This document shows, piece after piece, positions 8,062 through 15,159 of a stretch of 64,000 nucleotides of DNA. The stretch is from PALSA-505 sp035308365 (GTDB lineage Bacteria > Actinomycetota > Actinomycetes > Streptosporangiales > Streptosporangiaceae). The stretch spans positions 5,043 to 69,042 of the forward strand of contig DATGGU010000009.1 in the NCBI GenBank assembly GCA_035308365.1, written 5' to 3'. Position 1 is the stretch's first letter, and the number at the start of each line of letters is the position of its first letter. Under the pieces are notes generated by a model. The model was not told where the DNA came from and did not search any database. It saw only the letters and a program-made list of their open reading frames with translations. A program made the position numbers and the translations under genes.

Positions 8062-9516
8062 TCAGTAACGATAGTGGTCGGCCTTGTACGGACCGTCCAC
8101 GTTGACGCCGATGTAGTCGGCCTGCTCCTTGGTCAGCGTGGTCAGCTTGACGCCGAGGGCGTCCAGGTGCAGCCTGGCCACCTTCTCGTCCAGGTGCTTG
8201 GGCAGCGTGTGCACACCCACCGGGTACTCGCTGGTCTTGGTGAACAGCTCGATCTGCGCGATCACCTGGTTGGTGAAGCTGTTGGACATGACGAAGCTGG
8301 GATGACCGGTGGCGTTGCCCAGGTTGAGCAGGCGCCCCTCGGACAGCACGATGACCGAATGCCCGTCACCGAACACCCACTCATCCACCTGCGGCTTGAT
8401 GTTCACCCGGCGGATGGCGGGCACCTTGGCCAGGCCGGCCATGTCGATCTCGTTGTCGAAGTGACCGATGTTACCCACGATCGCCTGATGCTTCATGTGG
8501 CCCATGTGATCGGCGGTGATGACATCGCGGTTGCCGGTCGCGCTGACGAAGATGTCGGCCGTGGCGACCACGTCCTCCAGCGTGGTCACCTGGTACCCGT
8601 CCATGGCCGCCTGCAGCGCGCAGATCGGGTCGATCTCGGTGATGACCACCCGGGCGCCCTGGCCGCGCAGCGACTCCGCGCAGCCCTTCCCAACATCGCC
8701 GTAACCGCAGACCACGGCCACCTTGCCGCCGATGAGCACGTCGGTGGCCCGCTTGATGCCATCGATCAGCGAGTGCCGGCAGCCGTACTTGTTGTCGAAC
8801 TTGGACTTGGTCACCGCGTCGTTGACGTTGATCGCCGGGAACAGCAGCGAGCCCGCCCGCTCCATCTCGTACAGCCGGTGCACCCCGGTGGTGGTTTCCT
8901 CGGTGACACCGCGCACCCCATCGGCGATGGCCGTCCACTTGCCCGGCGAATCCGCGAGCGAGCTGCGGAGCAAACCGAGGATCACCCGCCACTCGTGCGG
9001 GTCGTCGTCGGCCGCCGACGGCACGGCGCCCGCCTTCTCGTACTCGGCGCCCTTGTGCACCAGCAGGGTGGCATCCCCGCCGTCGTCCAGGATCATGTCC
9101 GGGCCGGCCTGACCTGCCTCACCGGGCCAGGTGAGCGCTTGCTCAGTGCACCACCAGTACTCCTCCAGCGTCTCGCCCTTCCAGGCGAAGACCGGAACGC
9201 CGCGCGGGTCCTCCGGCGTGCCGTGCGGGCCGACCGCCACCGCGGCCGCCGCGTGGTCCTGGGTGGAGAAGATGTTGCAGCTCGCCCACCGGACCTGCGC
9301 GCCCAGCTGCACGAGCGTCTCGATGAGCACAGCCGTCTGCACGGTCATGTGCAGCGAGCCGGTGATCCGCGCCCCGCGCAGCGGCTGTGCGCTCGCATAC
9401 TCCTTGCGGACCGCCATGAGGCCGGGCATCTCGTGCTCGGCAAGCTGGATCTCCTTCCGGCCGAACTCGGCGAGCGAAAGGTCAGCGACCTTGAAGGGGA
9501 CTGGCTCGGCGGGCAT
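8062..9516 (-). CDS. sahH: Adenosylhomocysteinase
   Basis: SahH hydrolyses S-adenosylhomocysteine to adenosine and homocysteine using tightly bound NAD and relieves product inhibition of methyltransferases. At 484 residues it is the long bacterial/eukaryotic form. It has SLHMTVQTAVLIETL, ILDDGGDATLL, EETTTGVHRL, NVNDAVTKSKFDNKYGC with the catalytic Lys, the Rossmann motif GYGDVGKGCAE, and the terminal KADHYRY that completes the neighbouring subunit's NAD site. The ATG at 9516 is preceded by AGGAG at 6-base spacing. It is probably the first gene of the run to lpqB and is transcribed divergently from the MerR gene. Confidence 0.97.
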   Translation of the reverse strand: MPAEPVPFKVADLSLAEFGRKEIQLAEHEMPGLMAVRKEYASAQPLRGARITGSLHMTVQTAVLIETLVQLGAQVRWASCNIFSTQDHAAAAVAVGPHGTPEDPRGVPVFAWKGETLEEYWWCTEQALTWPGEAGQAGPDMILDDGGDATLLVHKGAEYEKAGAVPSAADDDPHEWRVILGLLRSSLADSPGKWTAIADGVRGVTEETTTGVHRLYEMERAGSLLFPAINVNDAVTKSKFDNKYGCRHSLIDGIKRATDVLIGGKVAVVCGYGDVGKGCAESLRGQGARVVITEIDPICALQAAMDGYQVTTLEDVVATADIFVSATGNRDVITADHMGHMKHQAIVGNIGHFDNEIDMAGLAKVPAIRRVNIKPQVDEWVFGDGHSVIVLSEGRLLNLGNATGHPSFVMSNSFTNQVIAQIELFTKTSEYPVGVHTLPKHLDEKVARLHLDALGVKLTTLTKEQADYIGVNVDGPYKADHYRY

Positions 9517-9608
9517 CGTGGGCTCCTGTCTCAGGTATGCATTCCGTGGGCGTCACCCCCCGACCGTAGGCCATCCCGGGGCGCGGTCGCACCAGGAAAC
9601 CAGGGTTC

Positions 9609-9636
9609 TTGACACAAAAATGTTAGAATTGCTGTA
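9609..9636 (+). promoter_or_regulatory. Leaderless promoter of the MerR gene
   Basis: An extended -10 (TGT followed by TAGAAT at 9624-9629) places +1 exactly on the A of the ATG at 9636, so the mRNA is predicted to be leaderless. A perfect TTGACA lies at 9609-9614, but only 9 bases from this -10. It may instead serve an overlapping promoter or be part of an operator. The region is shared with the divergent sahH. Confidence 0.5.
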
Positions 9637-10001
9637 TGCGCATCACGGAGGCAGCCCAGCGGCTCGGTACCTCCGCGCGGATGCTCAGATACCGCGACTC
9701 CCTGGGGCTGCTGCCGCCGGTGCGCGAGGCCCCGGCCGGCGACGGGCACAGGCACCGGCGGTTCGGGCGGGAGGAACTCGACGCCGTGACGGCGGCACTG
9801 CGCCTCGAGCAGCGCTACGACATCAGCCCGGCGGCGCTGGCGTTCGGCCTGCGGGTACTGGCCGACCCGTCGGTCCGCGCCGCCGTGGCCGATCTCGGCC
9901 GCCGGGTGGGCCGTCTGCCCTCGCCGCCGGAGCGCGCACTGGACTTCGAGAAGGAACGCGCCCTGCGCCTCCTGGGCAGGCCCGCCGCTCCCCCGCGCTA
10001 G
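9636..10001 (+). CDS. MerR-family transcriptional regulator
   Basis: This small 121-residue protein begins directly with a MerR-type helix-turn-helix (MRITEAAQRLGTSARMLRYRDSLGLLPP) and a wing (HRHRRFGREELDAV), followed by a short helical tail. There is no Cys-rich metal site and no long effector domain, so the signal cannot be deduced. It is divergent from sahH and convergent with the CDF transporter; its TAG stop overlaps the transporter stop in the shared tetranucleotide CTAG (9998-10001). It could control either neighbour or itself. Confidence 0.85.
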   Translation: MRITEAAQRLGTSARMLRYRDSLGLLPPVREAPAGDGHRHRRFGREELDAVTAALRLEQRYDISPAALAFGLRVLADPSVRAAVADLGRRVGRLPSPPERALDFEKERALRLLGRPAAPPR

Positions 10002-10987
10002 CGGTCCGGCCCGTCCGGATGGCGGGCGGCACGGATGGCCGGATCGGTCGCGTCATGCAGCGCGTGCTGGTACAGGTCGGGCTCCAGGTAGATCACTTCC
10101 GCTTCCGGGACCATGGTCCGCACCCTCCGTTCGGCAGCATCGATGCCCTTGACGATCTGGGCCGCGGTAGACAGCGGCGGAACCGCGATCTTGGCAGCCA
10201 CCAGGAGCGAATCCGGGCTGATATGGACGGTGCGCAGGTGGATCACCCGGTCGATCTCGGGACCGTCTTCGAGGGCGGCGACGATCGCCTGCTGCGCCGC
10301 CAGGCTGGCCGACTCCCCGATCAGCAGGCTCTTCATCTCCCCGGCCAGGACGATCGCCACGATGCCGAGCAGTACGCCGATCACCAGCGATCCGGCGCCG
10401 TCCCAGGCCTCATCCCCGGTGATCACGGCGAGGGACACCCCGGCCAGCGCGACGATCAGGCCGGCCAGCGCGGCGGTGTCCTCGAGCAGGACGACCGGCA
10501 GTTCGGGCGCCTTGGCCCGGCGGATGAACTCCCACCAGCTACGCCCGGCGCGCGCCGCGCTGGCGTTCTTCACCGCGGTGCGCAGCGAGAAGCCCTCCAG
10601 GCAGATGGCAATGGCCAATACCCCGAAGGCGACAGCGGGAGTCTCTACCTTGCCCGGGTGGAAGATCTTCTGCACGCCCTCGTAGCCGGACAGCACGCCG
10701 CCGACCGTGAACAGCATCACCGCGACCACGAACGCGTACAGGTACCGTTCCCGGCCGAAGCCGAACGGGTGCTGCGGCGTGCGCCGGCGCACCGACCGGT
10801 GGCGCCCCACCAGCAGCAGCACCTCGTTGCAGGTGTCGGCCAGCGAGTGCAGTGTCTCGGCGAACATCGAGGCCGAGCCGGTGATCAGGAACGCGGCGAG
10901 CTTGGTCACCGCGATGCCCAGGTTGGCGCCCAGCGCGGCAAGGACAGCCCGCGTGCTGCCTTCCTGCGCGGCCTCCTCCGCTGCGAT
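9998..10987 (-). CDS. Cation diffusion facilitator transporter (start codon uncertain)
   Basis: This is a CDF/ZnT-type metal-proton antiporter of the inner membrane. TM segments include TKLAAFLITGSASMFAETLHSLADT with the S-x3-AE-x2-HS-x2-D metal-site pattern, and a second site, LLEDTAALAGL. A C-terminal ~80-residue cytoplasmic domain follows. Homology to family N termini (EGSTRAVLAALGANLGIAV) extends upstream of the first GTG (10909). The next in-frame stop is at 11018-11020, and between the two there is no ATG, GTG or TTG. Only CTG (10991-10993) and ATC (10985-10987) fit; ATC lies 6 bases after a strong AAGGAGG, so I place the start there. The gene follows the SIS isomerase by about 30 bases. 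Confidence 0.8.
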   Translation of the reverse strand: MAAEEAAQEGSTRAVLAALGANLGIAVTKLAAFLITGSASMFAETLHSLADTCNEVLLLVGRHRSVRRRTPQHPFGFGRERYLYAFVVAVMLFTVGGVLSGYEGVQKIFHPGKVETPAVAFGVLAIAICLEGFSLRTAVKNASAARAGRSWWEFIRRAKAPELPVVLLEDTAALAGLIVALAGVSLAVITGDEAWDGAGSLVIGVLLGIVAIVLAGEMKSLLIGESASLAAQQAIVAALEDGPEIDRVIHLRTVHISPDSLLVAAKIAVPPLSTAAQIVKGIDAAERRVRTMVPEAEVIYLEPDLYQHALHDATDPAIRAARHPDGPDR

Positions 10988-11017
10988 GGCCAGCCTCCTT
11001 CCCCGGCTGCGGCCGGC

Positions 11018-12154
11018 TCAGGCGATCCTGGCCTTCAGCTCCTGGATGGCGGTGATCGGCGACGGGTCGAGCCCGAGCGCGATGCCCAGGTAGACCGTCG
11101 CGTAGTCGATGAGCTGGGTGAGGCTCGCCAGCCGCACCAGAGGATGATCCCCCTGGGTGGCCAGCTCAGTCACGCCGATTCCGCGCGCCCGGGCCAGTTC
11201 CATGGAGGCCTCGCGGCGCTTGGTCACCTGCGGGTGCTCCTGGCTGTCGGTGAGCATGATCAGGTGCAGCGGGGCGGCCGGCCGCTCACCCTCGTCGTCG
11301 GGATCGCCGGGTGCCCACGGCCGGGATTCACCCGGGGCGAACGGACCGTCGAAGGCGACGACCTGGTTGTGGTTGGCTTCGGGCAGCACCCCGCTGATCG
11401 CCGGGTACTTGGCGTTCTCGTTGAGCTGGCAGGCGAACCGGTAGGCGGCCACACCGGTCAGGGGCGAGGTGCCCCAGATCATCGGCAGGGTGCCCGCCAG
11501 GTCGAGCGCGATCCCCTTGGCCGGGTTGACGAAAGCGTCGCTGTCCGGCCGGCACCGCTGCGAGAGGTCCTCGAGCATGGTGGCCGCGGCCTCATGGGCC
11601 GTCACCGTGGCGTCGCACAGGCCGAGCCTGGCTGCCACCCCGACCAGCGGGACCGACAGTCCCCACAGTGTGGAGCGCGGCATCCCGGCGGACCGCACCG
11701 GGATGAACGGGGCCCGCGCCTGCTCGGCCAGCTCAGCCAGCGGCGAACCCGCACCGCCGACTCCGAGCAGGCGGCAGCCCCGGCGCGCCGCCGCCTCGGC
11801 GGCAGCCAGCGTCTCCTCGGTCGTGCCCGAGCACGACACGGCTATCACCAGGTCGGACGCGCTCACCCAGCCCGGGAGCTGGTAACCGTGCACCGACATG
11901 ATCTGGACCGCACAGCCCGGCCCGCAGATCGCGGCGAGCACGTCTCCGGCGATGCCGGAGCCGCCCATGCCCGCCACCACGATCGCCCGCGGACGGCCGG
12001 CCGCGACCAGTTCGCTGAGGTCGGCCTCCTGCGTCGCCGCCAGCGAGGACCGCACCTGGGCCGCCGACGAGGCCACCTGGCGGAGCATATTCCCCGGATC
12101 GGCCGCCTCGATCCCCGCCGCGTCGTCGAGCAGCGCGGCGGCCACGGCCCCCAT
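11018..12154 (-). CDS. SIS-domain phosphoglucose/phosphomannose isomerase-like protein
   Basis: At 378 residues it contains an N-terminal SIS sugar-isomerase fold (VVAGMGGSGIAGDVLAAICG, SCSGTTEETLAAAEAA) and the C-terminal domain of bifunctional phosphoglucose/phosphomannose isomerases (QLNENAKYPAISGVLPEANHNQVVAFDG). Such enzymes interconvert fructose-6-phosphate with glucose-6- or mannose-6-phosphate. Its place after phosphomannomutase suits mannose activation, as in the mycobacterial Rv3256c-Rv3257c order. The ATG overlaps the Trm112-like stop (TGATG). Which sugar it prefers cannot be told from the sequence. Confidence 0.87.
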   Translation of the reverse strand: MGAVAAALLDDAAGIEAADPGNMLRQVASSAAQVRSSLAATQEADLSELVAAGRPRAIVVAGMGGSGIAGDVLAAICGPGCAVQIMSVHGYQLPGWVSASDLVIAVSCSGTTEETLAAAEAAARRGCRLLGVGGAGSPLAELAEQARAPFIPVRSAGMPRSTLWGLSVPLVGVAARLGLCDATVTAHEAAATMLEDLSQRCRPDSDAFVNPAKGIALDLAGTLPMIWGTSPLTGVAAYRFACQLNENAKYPAISGVLPEANHNQVVAFDGPFAPGESRPWAPGDPDDEGERPAAPLHLIMLTDSQEHPQVTKRREASMELARARGIGVTELATQGDHPLVRLASLTQLIDYATVYLGIALGLDPSPITAIQELKARIA

Positions 12155-12363
12155 CAGCCGTTCTCCGCGCTCTGCGCCGGCTCCGCACCCGGGCGGCGGG
12201 CCTCATCTATCAGCAGCACCGGGATGTCGTCGCGGACCGGGTAGGCCAGCCCGCAGTCCGCCGAGGTGCAGACCAGCTCGCGGGCCTCCTCGTCGGCCCG
12301 CAGCGGCGCATGACACTGCGGGCAGGCCAGGATCTCCAGCAGCCAGTTGTCAACGAGACTCAA
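12154..12363 (-). CDS. Trm112/UPF0434 family small zinc-ribbon-like protein
   Basis: This 69-residue protein has the family signature LLEILACPQCHAPL, then LVCTSADCGLAYPVRDDIPVLL. The two CxxC/C-x4-C pairs suggest a small zinc-binding fold. Trm112-like proteins act as partners or activators of methyltransferases in other organisms; in actinobacteria the partner is not settled. It sits 15 bases after phosphomannomutase and overlaps the isomerase start by one base, so it belongs to this operon. Confidence 0.88.
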   Translation of the reverse strand: MSLVDNWLLEILACPQCHAPLRADEEARELVCTSADCGLAYPVRDDIPVLLIDEARRPGAEPAQSAENG

Positions 12364-12378
12364 TTCAAATGCTCCTTA

Positions 12379-13725
12379 TCAGGCACGCACGATTCCGAGA
12401 ACCTCGTCGCGCAACGCGGTCATCTCGGCCTCGCTGGGGGCTTCGACGTTGAGCCGGAGCAGCGGTTCGGTGTTGGACGGCCGCAGGTTGAACCACCAGC
12501 CGGGCCCGGAGACGGTCAGCCCGTCGAGTTCGTCCGTGCTGACCCCCGGGCGGCCGGCGAACGCGTCGCGGACCCGCTCCGTCACCGCTGCCTGGTCGGT
12601 GACCTCGCTGTTGACCTCGCCCGATGCCGAGTACCTGGCGTAGTCCGCCAGCAGGCTGGACAGCGGCTGATCCTGGCCGCCGAGCGCGGCCAGCACGTGC
12701 AGCGCGGCCAGCATGCCCGAGTCGGCGAACCAGAAGTCGCGGAAATAGAAGTGCCCGGAGTGCTCCCCGCCGAAGATCGCCCCCGCGGCGGCCATCTCCG
12801 CCTTGATGAACGAGTGGCCGACCCGGGTCCGGACCGGGATGCCGCCGTGCTCGGTGATGATCTCGGGGACCGCGTGGGAGGTGATCAGGTTGTGGATGAT
12901 GTGCGCGCCCGGCTCACGGTCGAGCTCGCGCACGGCGACCAGTGCGGTGAGCAACGACGGGGAGACGATCGTGCCACGCTCGTCCACGACGAAGCACCGG
13001 TCCGCGTCGCCGTCGAAGGCCAGCCCGATGTCGGCGTGGTTCTCGGTGACCGCACGCTGCAGGTCGCGCAGGTTGGCTGGCTCGATGGGGTTGGCCTCGT
13101 GGTTGGGGAACGTGCCGTCCAGCTCGAAGTACAGCGGCACCACCGTGAGCGGGAGCCCCTGGAACACCCTGGGCACCGTGTGCCCCGCCATCCCGTTGCC
13201 GGCGTCCACGGCCACCGTGAGCGGCCGGATGCCGGACAGATCGACCAGCTCCTTCAGGTAGTCGGCGTAGCCGCCCAGCAGGTCCTTCTCGGTGACCGTG
13301 CCCCGCGGCTCACCGCTGGCCGCGATCCCCTGCTCGATCATGGCGCGCAGCTCGGTGAGGCCGGTGTCCCGGCCGACCGGCTTGGCCCCCTCACGGCACA
13401 GCTTGATGCCGTTGTACTTGGAAGGGTTGTGGCTGGCGGTGATCATGGCTCCGGGCAGCCCGAGCGCGCCGCTGGCGTAGTACAGCATGTCGGTGGAGCC
13501 GAGCCCGCCGGACACCACGCCGGCCCCCTGCGCGGTGGCGCCACGGGCGAACGCGCCGGCCAGCGGAGCCGATGAGGCGCGCATGTCATGCACGGTCACG
13601 ATCGCCCGTGCGCCGGTCATCCTGGCGAAACCCGCGCCGACCGCCTCGGCCACCGTCTCGTCGAGCTCGTCGGGTACGACGCCGCGGATGTCGTACGCCT
13701 TGAAGATCTTTGCCAAATCACCCAT
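12379..13725 (-). CDS. manB: Phosphomannomutase/phosphoglucomutase
   Basis: This is an alpha-D-phosphohexomutase of 448 residues, the usual length. The phosphoserine loop is MITASHNPSKYNGIKL, the metal loop DGDADRCF, the sugar loop GGEHSGHFYF and the C-terminal phosphate loop LRPSNTEPLLRLNVE. It interconverts mannose-6-phosphate and mannose-1-phosphate, giving the substrate for the ManC-type enzyme encoded at 28.7 kb and so GDP-mannose for glycans and lipoglycans. It starts the minus-strand operon manB - Trm112-like - SIS isomerase - CDF. Upstream lies a tandem pair of ~80-bp repeats. Confidence 0.93.
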   Translation of the reverse strand: MGDLAKIFKAYDIRGVVPDELDETVAEAVGAGFARMTGARAIVTVHDMRASSAPLAGAFARGATAQGAGVVSGGLGSTDMLYYASGALGLPGAMITASHNPSKYNGIKLCREGAKPVGRDTGLTELRAMIEQGIAASGEPRGTVTEKDLLGGYADYLKELVDLSGIRPLTVAVDAGNGMAGHTVPRVFQGLPLTVVPLYFELDGTFPNHEANPIEPANLRDLQRAVTENHADIGLAFDGDADRCFVVDERGTIVSPSLLTALVAVRELDREPGAHIIHNLITSHAVPEIITEHGGIPVRTRVGHSFIKAEMAAAGAIFGGEHSGHFYFRDFWFADSGMLAALHVLAALGGQDQPLSSLLADYARYSASGEVNSEVTDQAAVTERVRDAFAGRPGVSTDELDGLTVSGPGWWFNLRPSNTEPLLRLNVEAPSEAEMTALRDEVLGIVRA

Positions 13726-13847
13726 CGCGGCCAGGCCTCCCGCACCACAGCAACGTGTGCACCGACTTGTGTGAACCGATTGACGCGCCGCGGCCCGGTC
13801 CAGCCACCGCGCGGCACGAAACCCGAGCCTACCGGGAACACCGGGCA

Positions 13848-13930
13848 GTCCGGGGGGCCGTCCCCCGGGACAGCACCGCGGGCCCCGGCGAAACTGGCCG
13901 AAGGACAGCGAGCAGGATCCGCCGCCTCGG
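13848..13930 (-). repeat. GC-rich stem-loop repeat R1
   Basis: The first of two tandem ~80-bp units (period 88) downstream of the DUF3499 gene. It begins with a self-complementary core GTCCGGGGGGCCGTCCCCC and continues through GGGCCCCGGCGAAAC and GATCCGCCGCCTCGG. A third copy lies at 20902-20985, downstream of whiB. In the sense of the upstream gene the core is a strong terminator-like stem without a U tract. Confidence 0.75.
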
Positions 13931-13935
13931 CGGGG

Positions 13936-14015
13936 GTCCGGGGGTCGTCCCCCGGGACAGCACTACGGGCCCCGGCGAAACCGGCGAAGGACAGCGAGTA
14001 GGATCCGCCGCCTCG
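13936..14015 (-). repeat. GC-rich stem-loop repeat R2
   Basis: This is the second tandem unit, nearly identical to R1 apart from point changes. Its outer edge is 8 bases from the DUF3499 stop codon (14024-14026). Together with R1 and R3 it defines a family placed just after the 3' ends of minus-strand genes, consistent with a transcription terminator or mRNA 3'-end structure. Confidence 0.75.
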
Positions 14016-14023
14016 CCTTGGGG

Positions 14024-14386
14024 TTACCGTGATCCGGTGTCCTTCGGATCCGAGCGGAGCACGCGGAGGTGACCGCGACGGCCCACCTCGGTGCCCTGGC
14101 CGACCGGTTCGGCCTGCTGGGCCGGGACGGCGGCCTCCCTGACGGCGTTGGCCAGCGCCTCCAGGTCATCGATCTGATCGGCCGCCGGGTCGCCGGGCAG
14201 CCGTACCACGTCCCAGCCGCGCGGCGCGGTCAGCCGCTGCGCGTGCGCCGCGCACAGGTCGTAACAGTGCGGCTCGGTGTAGGCGGCCAGCGGCCCGAGC
14301 ACGGCGGTGGACTCGCGATAGACATAGGTGAGCGTGTAGAGGGCCGGCTTTTTGCAGCCCGTCCGGGAGCAGAGGCGAGAAGTCAC
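14024..14386 (-). CDS. DUF3499 family protein
   Basis: This actinobacterial protein of 120 residues has an N-terminal Cys-containing segment (RLCSRTGCKKPALYTLTYVYRESTAVLGPLA) and HCYDLCAAHAQRLTAPRGWDVVRL, consistent with a small metal-binding domain; the function is unknown. The GTG at 14386 is preceded by GAGGTGA and matches the usual family start; longer frames add unrelated Arg/Pro-rich sequence. It is the equivalent of mycobacterial Rv3258c, next to manB and divergent from the metallopeptidase gene, which is the conserved arrangement. Confidence 0.88.
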   Translation of the reverse strand: MTSRLCSRTGCKKPALYTLTYVYRESTAVLGPLAAYTEPHCYDLCAAHAQRLTAPRGWDVVRLPGDPAADQIDDLEALANAVREAAVPAQQAEPVGQGTEVGRRGHLRVLRSDPKDTGSR

Positions 14387-14665
14387 CAGCTCACCTCGCT
14401 CATCATCTCGTCGGGGCTGCGGCGGCGTCAGGCGGGCCATCCAGCGGTGCCTGACGAACATCGCTCACAACGGCAGACCGTACCCATTCGGGCGCGCTAA
14501 AGCCATCACCAAGGGCACTCCACGTGATCGTGTCTTCGGCAGCCGTCGAAGCGGATCCGCTCTGGCGGGCGTCCGTGGGCACGTGACGGCCGGCGCCGGT
14601 CCTCTCCGGTGGCCGTCCGCAGGCGCGTGGCCGCTGGATTTGACTTTTTGGATTCGTTACGGAGC

Positions 14666-14678
14666 TAGGCTCAGCCTG
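14666..14678 (+). promoter_or_regulatory. Leaderless promoter of the metallopeptidase gene
   Basis: TAGGCT at 14666-14671 is a good -10 box and puts +1 on the G of the GTG start at 14678. A TTGACT at 14640-14645 could be the -35, at a long 20-base spacing. There is no Shine-Dalgarno, which agrees with a leaderless mRNA. Confidence 0.5.
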
Positions 14679-15142
14679 TGGTTAACCGTGACACGAGCTC
14701 CCGGCCTGATCCCTCCAGGGTCAGGCGCAGGGACCGGCACGGCCGCGGCCTGCGCGGGCTGCTGGCGCCACCCGAGGTGCCGCTGCACCGCAGCCGGGCG
14801 CAGCAGTTCGGTGACCTCGTGCTCGAAGCCGTTGCCAGGCTGGAGCCGCGGTGGGAGTCCCAGCTGGCGCGCATCGAGTTCGCCGTGCAGGAGGTACCCG
14901 ACAGCGATCCGCCCGACAACGTACTGGACGCGGTGCCGCTGGCCCGGCTCGAACCCGGCTCGGAAAACCCCGCGGACCCGGCGCACGGACCGCGGATCGT
15001 GCTGTACCGGCGTGCTCTGCTGGCCCGGGCCGATGACGAGGAGGAGCTGGCCGAACTGGTCCTCGACGTGGTCGTGGAGGAACTCGCCCGGCTGCTCGGC
15101 GTCGACCCGGAGACCGTCGATCCCGGTTACGAGGATGAGTAG
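14678..15142 (+). CDS. Metallopeptidase family (zincin-like) protein
   Basis: This 154-residue protein corresponds to the conserved Rv3259-type family found beside DUF3499 and manB. After a basic N terminus it shows the family segments FGDLVLEAVARLEPRWESQLARIEFAVQEVP and IVLYRRALLARADDEEELAELVLDVVVEELARLLG. The zinc motif is degenerate: where related zincins have HExxH it has VVVEELARLLG. It may therefore lack classical protease activity. The GTG start is leaderless by the -10 spacing. It ends 17 bases before the convergent DUF5719 gene. Confidence 0.8.
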   Translation: MVNRDTSSRPDPSRVRRRDRHGRGLRGLLAPPEVPLHRSRAQQFGDLVLEAVARLEPRWESQLARIEFAVQEVPDSDPPDNVLDAVPLARLEPGSENPADPAHGPRIVLYRRALLARADDEEELAELVLDVVVEELARLLGVDPETVDPGYEDE

Positions 15143-15159
15143 CCCGTCTGCCGGGCGGG

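Noticed and set aside
9517..9635. SAH riboswitch upstream of sahH
   Set aside because: I looked for the conserved SAH-riboswitch core in the 119-base leader and did not see it; the region is short and shared with the MerR promoter.
13848..14015. Tandem repeats as a CRISPR array
   Set aside because: Only two units with near-identical whole sequence and no distinct spacers, and no cas genes in the window.
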